A stretch of 5,272 bases of DNA. Origin: Deltaproteobacteria bacterium. Its GTDB lineage: Bacteria > Desulfobacterota > Binatia > DP-6. Positions 1-5,272 of this stretch are shown here, one piece after another. Both the position numbers and the translations under genes were made by a program. Below the pieces are notes generated by a model. The model saw only the letters and a program-made list of their open reading frames with translations, did not search any database and was not told where the DNA came from. The DNA lies in contig VBLA01000173.1 of the NCBI GenBank assembly GCA_005879245.1, positions 1 through 5,272 on the forward strand, written 5' to 3'. How positions within the stretch are numbered: position 1 is the stretch's first letter; each line of letters begins with the position of its first letter.

Positions 1-1
1 C

Positions 2-658
2 AACGGGGCGAAGAACCCGATGAGCCAGCGCCAACCGGAGACGCCCGTCACGGCCGAGAAGGTGCTCGGCTCGCGCATGGTCGCCTGGCCGCTCACGGCG
101 ATGATGTCCTGCCCGATCGGCGATGGCGCCGCTGCCGCGATCGTCGGCCGGCCGGAAATCGTCCGCAGGCTCCGCCCGGGCCGCCCGGTCGTCCGGGTGG
201 TCGCCTCGGCGCTGCAGAGCGAGCGCTACGCTCGCGGTCACCTCTTCGTGGGTCCGGTCGTCGGACCCGCCCAGATGACGGTCGACACCGCAGGTGAGGT
301 CTACGAGGAGGCGGGGCTCGGGCCGACGGACCTGGATCTCGTGCAGGTGCACGATGCCTTCGCCATCGAGGAGCTCGAGTACTACGAGCTGCTCGGCCTC
401 TGCGGCGCGGGCGAGGCCGAGGCGGCGATCGAGCGTGGCGACTTCGCCCTCGGCGGGCGGGTGCCCGTCTCGACCGACGGCGGGCTCATCGCCCGCGGCC
501 ATCCCGGGGGCCCGACGGGCCTGGCGCAGATCTGGGAGACGACCCTCCAGCTCCGCGCTGAAGCCGGGCCGCGCCAGGTCGCCGGCGCGCGCGTCGGCCT
601 CTGCCACATGATGGGCGGCGGGAGCGTCTGCGTCATCCACATCCTGCAGCGGGAATAG
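2..658 (+). CDS. Thiolase-superfamily (SCP-x/acetyl-CoA acetyltransferase-like) protein, C-terminal part, 5' truncated by window edge
   Basis: Thiolases cleave 3-ketoacyl-CoA with CoA, or run the reverse condensation; SCP-x-like relatives also include retro-aldolases. The reading frame is open to the first whole codon, and its first residues (N-G-A-K-N-P) already match an internal thiolase motif. The ATG at 20 is therefore internal and the true start lies upstream, as does the region with the nucleophilic Cys. Visible motifs, numbered from base 2, are CPIGDGAAAA at about residues 34-43, HDAF at 117-120 (bases 350-361, the NEAF/HDCF loop), GHPGGPTG at 166-173 with the catalytic-type His (bases 497-520), and CHMMGGG at 201-207 near the C-terminus. 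The HDAF form lacks the Cys seen in SCP2-type HDCF loops. A methyltransferase gene follows after three bases, suggesting translational coupling. Many SCP-x-like thiolases pair with a small DUF35 OB-fold protein, but none is visible here. The superfamily call is firm; the substrate is unknown. Confidence 0.9.
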   Translation, partial: NGAKNPMSQRQPETPVTAEKVLGSRMVAWPLTAMMSCPIGDGAAAAIVGRPEIVRRLRPGRPVVRVVASALQSERYARGHLFVGPVVGPAQMTVDTAGEVYEEAGLGPTDLDLVQVHDAFAIEELEYYELLGLCGAGEAEAAIERGDFALGGRVPVSTDGGLIARGHPGGPTGLAQIWETTLQLRAEAGPRQVAGARVGLCHMMGGGSVCVIHILQRE

Positions 659-661
659 GAC

Positions 662-1462
662 GTGCCCCAAGACGTATCCCCGGACGTACCCCCGGACGCC
701 TGGGACCCGGCGCAGTACGAGCGGTTCCAGGCGCAGCGGCAGCAGCCGTTCTTCGACCTCCTCGCGCTCGTGCGGGGGCGTCCGGGGATGCGAGTCGTCG
801 ACCTCGGCTGCGGAACGGGCACGCTCACGCGTGAGCTCCACCTGGCGCTCGCGGCGCGAGAGACGGTCGGCATCGACAGCTCACCCGCCATGCTCGCGCG
901 GGCGGCGCCCCTCGCCGTGGCGGGGCTCCGCTTCGAACCGGGCGACATTGCGGAGTTCGCTGCGGCCGGGGCCTACGACCTCGTGTTCTCGAACGCCGCG
1001 CTCCACTGGGTGCCGGATCAGGCGACGCTGCTCCGGCGGTTGAGCGAGGCGTTGACGCCCGGCGGTCAGCTCGCCGTCCAGGTCCCGGCGAGCCACGACG
1101 ACGCCGCTCATCGCGTGGCGGCCGAGCTCGCGGCCGAGCCGCCCTTCCAAGAGACGCTCGCCGGCTCGGCGCCGGCGCTTGCGACGGTCCTGACGCCGCG
1201 GGAGTACGCCCTCCTGCTCGACCGTCTCGGCTACCGCGAGCAGCACGTCCGACTGCAGGTGTATGCCCACCGGCTGGCGTCGCGGGACGAGGTGGTGGAA
1301 TGGGCGCAGGGCACCCTGCTGACGACCTACCGGCGACGGCTGGGCCCGGATCTCTACCCCCACTTCCTGCAGGCGTACCGCGACCGTCTCCTGCCCCGGC
1401 TCGACGACCGCCGGCCGTACCTCTTCCCCTTCCAGCGCATCCTCTTCTGGGCCGGTCGGTAG
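662..1462 (+). CDS. SAM-dependent methyltransferase, trans-aconitate 2-methyltransferase-like
   Basis: This is a class I (Rossmann) methyltransferase of 266 residues, close to the ~252 of E. coli Tam, which methyl-esterifies trans-aconitate in the cytoplasm. An N-terminal W-D-P-x-x-Y segment (W14-Y19) matches the Tam W-N-P-x-x-Y opening. Next come the SAM-binding motif VVDLGCGTG (45-53), GIDSSPAML (70-78) with acidic D72 at the end of strand 2, GDIAEF (94-99), SNAALHW (110-116, similar to Tam N-A-S-L-Q-W) and LTPGGQLAVQVP (131-142). The C-terminal part keeps the Tam-like Y-x-x-x-L/Y-R repeat region and an aromatic end. The GTG at 662 is chosen because an in-frame TAG sits at 656-658 and no other start codon lies before W14. 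The ribosome site is weak (GGGA/AGGA in the thiolase tail), consistent with coupling to the upstream gene. The N-terminus carries a short Asp/Pro-rich extension. The Tam-like fold is well supported. The real substrate may be another carboxylate and is not known, so no symbol is given. Confidence 0.88.
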   Translation: MPQDVSPDVPPDAWDPAQYERFQAQRQQPFFDLLALVRGRPGMRVVDLGCGTGTLTRELHLALAARETVGIDSSPAMLARAAPLAVAGLRFEPGDIAEFAAAGAYDLVFSNAALHWVPDQATLLRRLSEALTPGGQLAVQVPASHDDAAHRVAAELAAEPPFQETLAGSAPALATVLTPREYALLLDRLGYREQHVRLQVYAHRLASRDEVVEWAQGTLLTTYRRRLGPDLYPHFLQAYRDRLLPRLDDRRPYLFPFQRILFWAGR

Positions 1463-1472
1463 GCCGGCCCGG
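1447..1472 (+). terminator. GC-rich hairpin at the end of the methyltransferase gene (possible weak terminator)
   Basis: CTGGGCCGG (1447-1455) pairs with CCGGCCCGG (1464-1472), giving a 9-bp stem with one T-G wobble and an 8-base loop that contains the TAG stop. No T-tract follows, so it is not a canonical intrinsic terminator. It could aid termination or transcript stability between the left and right gene blocks. In DNA this GC-rich, such a stem can also arise by chance. Confidence 0.3.
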
Positions 1473-1501
1473 CACCCGCTGGCGCCTGCAACGCACATGG
1501 A

Positions 1502-1529
1502 TTGACAGGTCGATAATACGAATGGTAAT
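1502..1529 (+). promoter_or_regulatory. Candidate sigma-70-type promoter for the monooxygenase-dehydrogenase-amidohydrolase genes
   Basis: A perfect TTGACA lies at 1502-1507. After a 16-bp spacer, GGTAAT at 1524-1529 matches the TATAAT consensus in its last four positions. The boxes lie in a strongly AT-rich island (15 G/C in 1501-1545) in otherwise very GC-rich DNA, 42 bp or more before the first gene of the right block. The -10 box is weak at its first two positions. A second box, GATAAT (1512-1517), is a better -10 but has no -35 at proper spacing, so the exact promoter is uncertain. Confidence 0.45.
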
Positions 1530-1532
1530 TCG
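1519..1532. promoter_or_regulatory. Inverted repeat CGAAT-N4-ATTCG, candidate operator half of a pair
   Basis: CGAAT (1519-1523) and ATTCG (1528-1532) form a perfect 5-4-5 palindrome across the candidate -10 region. It shares its right arm with the next inverted repeat. Its placement over a promoter suggests a repressor site. No regulator gene is present in the window, and the motif is not one I recognise. Confidence 0.4.
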
Positions 1533-1544
1533 AAAAAATCGAAT
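1528..1544. promoter_or_regulatory. Inverted repeat ATTCGA-N5-TCGAAT, candidate operator
   Basis: ATTCGA (1528-1533) and TCGAAT (1539-1544) are a perfect 6-5-6 palindrome with an all-A spacer. Its centre (1536) is about 10.5 bp from the centre of the adjoining palindrome (1525.5), placing both on the same helix face. This is the geometry expected for two dimers binding side by side, as TetR- or GntR-type repressors can do. A run of six As (1533-1538) may add intrinsic bending. The symmetry is seen directly; the regulatory role is inferred. Confidence 0.42.
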
Positions 1545-1556
1545 CCGCAGTCGGGT

Positions 1557-1563
1557 AGAGGAG
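1557..1563 (+). promoter_or_regulatory. Ribosome binding site deciding the monooxygenase start
   Basis: AGAGGAG ends eight bases before the ATG at 1572. An in-frame GTG at 1563-1565 overlaps this site and so is unlikely to be the start. The ATG also aligns with the N-terminal M-x-F-G-x-F of luciferase-like proteins. Confidence 0.75.
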
Positions 1564-1571
1564 TGAATCCC

Positions 1572-2693
1572 ATGGAGTTCGGCATCTTCTCCCACATGCA
1601 CGTGCCGCACGACGACACCGAGCATGCGCGCTTCCTGCGGGAGCTGGAGATCTCCGAAGCCGCCGACGCCGCCGGCTTCAAGTACGACTGGGCCCCCGAG
1701 CACCACTTCCTCGAGCGCTACTCCCACCAGCCGGCGCCCGAGGTGTATCTCAGCTGGGTCGCGGCGCGCACCAAGCGGATCCACGTGGGCCATGCGATCG
1801 TCAACATCACAGCGCCCGTGAACCATCCCGTCCGGGTCGCCGAGCGGATCGCCACCATGGATCACCTGAGCGAGGGCCGCGTCGAGTTCGGGACCGGCCG
1901 CGGTTCGTCCTCCGCCGAGTGGTCGGGCTTCGCCATCCCGTCGGCGGCGGAGACGAAGCCCATGTGGCAGGAGGCGATCGAGCAGATCCCCCGCATGTGG
2001 CGGGAGGAGTACTACGCGTACGAGGGAAAGTACTTCCGGGTCCCGCGGCGCTGGATCACGCCCAAGCCGTACTCGAAGCCCCATCCGCCGCTCTGGGTCG
2101 CGTGCTCGAGTCCTCCCACCTTCACCCTCGCGGGCGAGCTCGGGCTCGGTGCCCTCTGCTTCACGACGGGGACGGCCGCCGAGGTGGCCGACCACGTCCG
2201 CAACTACAAGGACGCGATCCGGCGGTGCACGAAGCCGATCGGCGAGTACGTGAACGATCATATTGCCGTCACCACCAACATGCTCTGTCTGGAGGACGGC
2301 GACGAGGCCCGCTGGCTCTACAGCCGGGCCCGCACCGGGCAGTTCCTCGAGTACTTCTACCAGTGGCTCGATTCGGTCCCCCGGCCGCCGCAGCTCCCGA
2401 AGGAGGGGCCCGTGCGGATCCACGAGCCGACGCCGGACGACCTGGTGGCGCGGCTCCGGCGCGGCGGCAGCCTGGTCGGCGCTCCCGAGGAGATCGCCGA
2501 GGTGATCAAGGTGTATGAGAGGGTCGGCGCCGACCAGGTGATCTTCGCGCCCTTGACCATGGTCCTCGACCAACAGTACGTTCTCCGTTCGATCGAGCTC
2601 TTCGGGAAGCGCGTCATCCCGACGTTCGACAGGGACCCCGTGCACAGGACGACGCGACAGCGCGAGGCGGCGCTCGCGGCGAGGGCCGCCTGA
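1572..2693 (+). CDS. LLM-class (bacterial luciferase-like) flavin-dependent monooxygenase
   Basis: This 373-residue TIM-barrel protein belongs to the luciferase-like monooxygenase family, cytoplasmic enzymes that use reduced FMN (or F420 in some subgroups) and usually O2. The N-terminus M-E-F-G-I-F is the first barrel strand. EHHF at 43-46 matches the E-H-H-F of luciferase alpha, including the catalytic His44/His45 position. NHPVRVAE (84-91) and the strand GRVEFGTGRG (102-111) also match, although the reactive Cys of luciferase alpha is replaced here. KPHPPLWV (169-176) and a C-terminal segment G-A-P-E-E-I-A-E-V-I (303-312) followed by G-A-D-Q-V-I-F (319-325) are typical. The length fits single-component LLM oxygenases, with the flavin reductase encoded elsewhere; none is in the window. 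It is the first gene after the AT-rich control region and is followed at 13 bp by an aldehyde dehydrogenase, suggesting an oxygenation step that yields an aldehyde or its precursor. Family sure; substrate and FMN versus F420 use unknown. Confidence 0.93.
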   Translation: MEFGIFSHMHVPHDDTEHARFLRELEISEAADAAGFKYDWAPEHHFLERYSHQPAPEVYLSWVAARTKRIHVGHAIVNITAPVNHPVRVAERIATMDHLSEGRVEFGTGRGSSSAEWSGFAIPSAAETKPMWQEAIEQIPRMWREEYYAYEGKYFRVPRRWITPKPYSKPHPPLWVACSSPPTFTLAGELGLGALCFTTGTAAEVADHVRNYKDAIRRCTKPIGEYVNDHIAVTTNMLCLEDGDEARWLYSRARTGQFLEYFYQWLDSVPRPPQLPKEGPVRIHEPTPDDLVARLRRGGSLVGAPEEIAEVIKVYERVGADQVIFAPLTMVLDQQYVLRSIELFGKRVIPTFDRDPVHRTTRQREAALAARAA

Positions 2694-2706
2694 GGGTGGG
2701 AGCCCG

Positions 2707-4170
2707 ATGGGTGTCCCGGTCTTCGACAAGATCCTGATCGGGGGCCGCTGGGTCGCCGCCGCGCGGGGGAGCTACGCGGTCATCAACCCGGCCACCGAGG
2801 AGCCAGCCGGGTACGCTCCCGAGTGCTCCGCCGAGCAGGTGGAGGAGGCGGCACGCGCCGCCCGCGAGGCCTTCGAACGGGGTCCCTGGCGACGCATGAG
2901 CGGCGCCGAGCGGGGGGCCCTGCTCCTCGCCGCGGCCGAACGGTTCCGCCGCGAGGCGCCTGCGCTCGTCGAGCTGACGATCGCCGAGACAGGGGCCGTC
3001 CGGCCGGTCGCCGAGCGGCTCCAGGTGGGGCAGGCGGGGGAGCGCCTCGCCCGCTACGGCGAGCTCGCCGGGGAGCCGGCCGAGAAGCGCCTGCCCGACG
3101 TCGAGGGCCGGGCACCGTGGGGGAGTGGCCTCGCGGCCGGCCTCGTCGTGCGCGAGCCGATCGGGGTCGTCGCCTGCATCTCGCCCTTCAACTTCCCCAT
3201 GACCAACTGCGCCGGGAAGATCGGCCCCGCGCTCGCCTGCGGCAATACGGTGGTCGTGAAGCCCTCGCCCAGCGACCCGCTCGGCGTCGCCGAGCTCTGC
3301 CGGATCGTGGACGCCGTCCTGCCGCCCGGGGTGGTCAACTTCGTGTGCGGCTCGGGACCCGCAATCGGCGAGGTCCTCACCCGGGCGCCAGAGGTCGACA
3401 TGATCTCGTTCACCGGGAGCTCGGTTGTCGGCCGCGCGATCCAGACCGCGGTCGGCCACCAGATGAAGCGGACGCTGCAGGAGCTCGGGGGCAAGTCGGC
3501 CAACATCGTCTTCGGCGATGCAGATCCGGCCCGGGCGCTCGCCGGCGCGATGTCGGTGTGGACGTTCCACGCGGGCCAGATCTGCACGGCGCCCACGCGA
3601 CTCCTCGTCGAGCAGTCGATCTACGACGCGTTCACGCAGCGGCTCGTCGCCGCGGCGGGCAGCGTGACGATCGGCGACCCGCGCGACGCGGGGGTGGTGA
3701 TGGGACCGCTCGTCTCCGCGGCGCAGCGGGAGCGGGTCGAGCGCTACGTTGCCCAGGGGGTGGCCGAAGGGGCGACGCTCGCCTGCGGCGGCAGGCGCCC
3801 GCCGCACCTGCCCCGCGGCTACTACGTCGAGCCGACGCTCTTCACCGCCGCGCGGAACGACATGGTGATCGCCCGCGAGGAGATCTTCGGTCCGGTGATC
3901 ACCGCGATCCCCTTCCGTCATGAGGAAGAAGCCATCGCGCTCGCCAACGACTCCGAGTTCGGTCTCTACGGCTACGTTTGGAGCGGGGACACTGCGCGCG
4001 CCCTGCGCGTCGCGCGGGCGCTCCGGACCGGTACCGTGCAGGTCAATGGTAGCCCCCCCCATCCCGACGCACCGTTCGGGGGCTACAAGCTGAGCGGCGT
4101 CGGGCGCGACGGGGGGCGCTGGGCGCTCGACACCTACAGCGAGCTGAAGGCGATCGGCTGGCTCACATGA
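2707..4170 (+). CDS. NAD(P)+-dependent aldehyde dehydrogenase
   Basis: This is a full-length (487 residues) ALDH-superfamily enzyme that oxidises an aldehyde to a carboxylic acid in the cytoplasm. All key residues are present: N162 in PFNFPM (oxyanion hole), K185 in VVVKPSPSDP (cofactor), FTGSSVVGRAI (235-245, Rossmann glycine motif), E259 in ELGGKS (general base), C293 in HAGQICTAPTR (nucleophile) and E392/F394 in EEIFGPV (cofactor ribose contact). The 34-residue Glu-Cys spacing is the usual one. The C-terminal V-N-G-S-P-P-H-P-D-A-P-F-G-G-Y-K-x-S-G segment is the typical subunit-contact region. The ATG at 2707 follows a purine-rich GAGGGTGGGAG stretch, 13 bp after the monooxygenase stop, so the two are probably one transcript. 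Eight consecutive Cs (4053-4060) lie inside the gene without breaking the frame. Substrate unknown; the position suggests it acts on a product of the flavin enzyme. Confidence 0.95.
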   Translation: MGVPVFDKILIGGRWVAAARGSYAVINPATEEPAGYAPECSAEQVEEAARAAREAFERGPWRRMSGAERGALLLAAAERFRREAPALVELTIAETGAVRPVAERLQVGQAGERLARYGELAGEPAEKRLPDVEGRAPWGSGLAAGLVVREPIGVVACISPFNFPMTNCAGKIGPALACGNTVVVKPSPSDPLGVAELCRIVDAVLPPGVVNFVCGSGPAIGEVLTRAPEVDMISFTGSSVVGRAIQTAVGHQMKRTLQELGGKSANIVFGDADPARALAGAMSVWTFHAGQICTAPTRLLVEQSIYDAFTQRLVAAAGSVTIGDPRDAGVVMGPLVSAAQRERVERYVAQGVAEGATLACGGRRPPHLPRGYYVEPTLFTAARNDMVIAREEIFGPVITAIPFRHEEEAIALANDSEFGLYGYVWSGDTARALRVARALRTGTVQVNGSPPHPDAPFGGYKLSGVGRDGGRWALDTYSELKAIGWLT

Positions 4171-4198
4171 ACGGCATCGGCCGCTGAGGAGCACGGCG

Positions 4199-5260
4199 AT
4201 GGGCAGATACAGCTTCCACGTCATCGATGCGGACGGACACGGCGGCGAGGAGACCAACTGGCAGGACCGCGTGCCTGAACGCCTGCAGCCGCTCGTGGCG
4301 CAGTACCGCGAGAGGATCCGGAACCACTACAGCAAGCTTGCGCTGCCCGGCGGGGGGCTCGCGCGCACGGGTGACCGTTTCGACGAGCGGCCCGGCATGA
4401 GCGACCCGGTCGCGCGCCTGACCGACATGGACCTCGAAGGCATCGACGTGACGGCCACGTTTCCGCGCGGCTCCGGCGAGGAGTGGGCGCTCCTCGACCG
4501 CGACTTCGCCGCGGCCCTCTGCCGCGCGATCAACGATTCCAAGGCCGCGTTCAACCGGCACGACCCCACGCGCTTCAAGGCCGTCGCCAAGCTCCCGATG
4601 ATCGACCCGCAGGCGGCGGTGGCGGAGCTCCGCCGCGCCACCACCGAGCTCGGCCTGGTGGGCATGGTCGTCACCCAGCACGTGCGGGAGAAGAACCTGA
4701 ACGACCCGTCCTTCGACGTGGTGTGGGCGGAGGCCGAGCGGCTCGGGGTCCCGGTCTGCGTCCACGGCGGCGGGCAGGCGCCGGATCAGTTCCCCGTCGG
4801 CATCGACCGCTTCAACACCCGCCTCGAGGTGCACGCCCTCACCCACCCGCTCGGGAACATGATCGCGCTCGACTGCTTCACGGTGGGCGGCATCCTCCAT
4901 CGCTTCCCGAAGCTGCGCGTCGCGTTCCTCGAGTCGGGGTGCGGCTGGCTGCCCTTCTGGCTCGAGCGGCTGGACGAGCACTGGGAGAAGATGCCGGAGC
5001 AGGCCCCCGCCATCGACCGGAAGCCGAGCGAGTACTTCCAGGATGGCCGCTGCTTCATCTCCTGCGACCCCGAGGAGCGCATGATCCCGGAGGTCGCCAA
5101 GCTCTGCGGCGACGACAAGATCCTCTACGCCTCCGACTACTACCACTGGGACTGCGCGTTCCCGGACAGCGTCCGGCTGATCGCCGAGCGCGCGGATCTG
5201 AGCGAGCGGGCGAAGAAGCGCATCCTGGCCGACAACGCAGCACGCCTTTTCAACCTCTAG
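4199..5260 (+). CDS. Metal-dependent amidohydrolase-family protein (Amidohydro_2 type TIM barrel)
   Basis: This 353-residue protein is of the amidohydrolase-2 family, which includes hydrolases and non-oxidative decarboxylases such as ACMSD and gamma-resorcylate decarboxylase. The first barrel strand ends in VIDADGHGGE (8-17), with the D12-x-H14 metal-ligand signature. DMDLEGIDV (76-84) is the usual helix-strand that follows. VPVCVHGG (184-191) gives H189, H212 or H216 in HALTHP lies in the next conserved loop, and the C-terminal ASDYYHWD (311-318) supplies the metal-binding D313. FLESGCGWLPFWLERLDEHWE-like text at 243-262 is a family hallmark. GAGGAG (4186-4191) sits seven bases before the ATG at 4199. 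The gene is 28 bp after the dehydrogenase and is the last of the block; 12 bases remain after its stop, with no visible terminator. A decarboxylase or C-C/ester hydrolase role on an acid made upstream is possible, but the reaction cannot be assigned. There is no signal peptide, so it is probably cytoplasmic. Confidence 0.92.
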   Translation: MGRYSFHVIDADGHGGEETNWQDRVPERLQPLVAQYRERIRNHYSKLALPGGGLARTGDRFDERPGMSDPVARLTDMDLEGIDVTATFPRGSGEEWALLDRDFAAALCRAINDSKAAFNRHDPTRFKAVAKLPMIDPQAAVAELRRATTELGLVGMVVTQHVREKNLNDPSFDVVWAEAERLGVPVCVHGGGQAPDQFPVGIDRFNTRLEVHALTHPLGNMIALDCFTVGGILHRFPKLRVAFLESGCGWLPFWLERLDEHWEKMPEQAPAIDRKPSEYFQDGRCFISCDPEERMIPEVAKLCGDDKILYASDYYHWDCAFPDSVRLIAERADLSERAKKRILADNAARLFNL

Positions 5261-5272
5261 ATCGCGTCGCGG

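Noticed and set aside
20..22. ATG at base 20 as the thiolase start
   Set aside because: The frame stays open to the window edge and the residues before this ATG match an internal thiolase motif. A start here would also leave out more than half of a normal thiolase.
1563..1565. GTG as the monooxygenase start
   Set aside because: It overlaps the Shine-Dalgarno sequence AGAGGAG. The ATG at 1572 has ideal spacing and matches the family N-terminus.
1300..1566. Plus-strand open frame of 88 codons spanning the end of the methyltransferase and the gap
   Set aside because: Its first half is an out-of-frame reading of the methyltransferase and its second half reads through the AT-rich control island. 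No ribosome site or domain was seen.
825..2729. Long open frame of 634 codons on the minus strand
   Set aside because: It runs antisense across the methyltransferase, the control gap and the monooxygenase, all of which have clear family motifs. The translation is Arg/Pro/Gly-rich and low in complexity, as expected for an antisense shadow in GC-rich DNA.
2823..3923. Plus-strand open frame of 366 codons overlapping the dehydrogenase in another frame
   Set aside because: The translation is dominated by Arg, Gly, Ala and Pro, while the overlapping frame encodes a full set of ALDH catalytic motifs.
2614..4257. Long open frame of 547 codons on the minus strand
   Set aside because: It is antisense to the complete aldehyde dehydrogenase. 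Its composition (Arg, Asp, Gly, His, Leu rich) shows no recognisable domain.
4163..5146. Open frame of 327 codons on the minus strand
   Set aside because: It is antisense to the amidohydrolase gene and has the same shadow composition. No supporting motif or ribosome site was seen.

Overview
This is a GC-rich stretch (roughly 70% G+C by eye, strong G/C preference at third codon positions) with five same-strand genes packed tightly. The gene content is a thiolase-superfamily enzyme, a trans-aconitate-methyltransferase-like protein, a luciferase-like flavin monooxygenase, an aldehyde dehydrogenase and an amidohydrolase. It fits an accessory catabolic locus of a high-GC soil or sediment bacterium, such as a proteobacterium, an actinobacterium or an uncultivated lineage. 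The taxonomic guess is inference from composition and gene type only. No rRNA, tRNA, mobile element or CRISPR array was seen.

Left block (1-1462): the window opens inside a thiolase gene whose N-terminal half, including the nucleophilic Cys region, lies off the left edge. Three bases after its stop, a GTG starts a class I SAM-dependent methyltransferase that resembles E. coli Tam along its whole length. A GC-rich hairpin overlaps the end of that gene and has the stop codon in its loop.

Intergenic gap (1463-1571): this is the only substantial gap. It holds a sharply AT-rich island (1501-1545, 15 G/C of 45) with a TTGACA box and two overlapping inverted repeats built from three CGAAT/ATTCG units. 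The repeat centres are about 10.5 bp, one helical turn, apart. This looks like the promoter/operator of the genes to the right.

Right block (1572-5260): LLM flavin oxidoreductase, 13-bp gap, NAD(P)-dependent aldehyde dehydrogenase, 28-bp gap, metal-dependent amidohydrolase (Amidohydro_2 type). Each has a clear Shine-Dalgarno sequence and they are very likely co-transcribed. A plausible reading is a short oxidative route: the flavin enzyme oxygenates a substrate, the dehydrogenase turns an aldehyde into an acid, and the amidohydrolase hydrolyses or decarboxylates a product. The left block may supply CoA-ester cleavage and methylation of an acid. The substrate cannot be read from the sequence, and no regulator or transporter gene is in the window.
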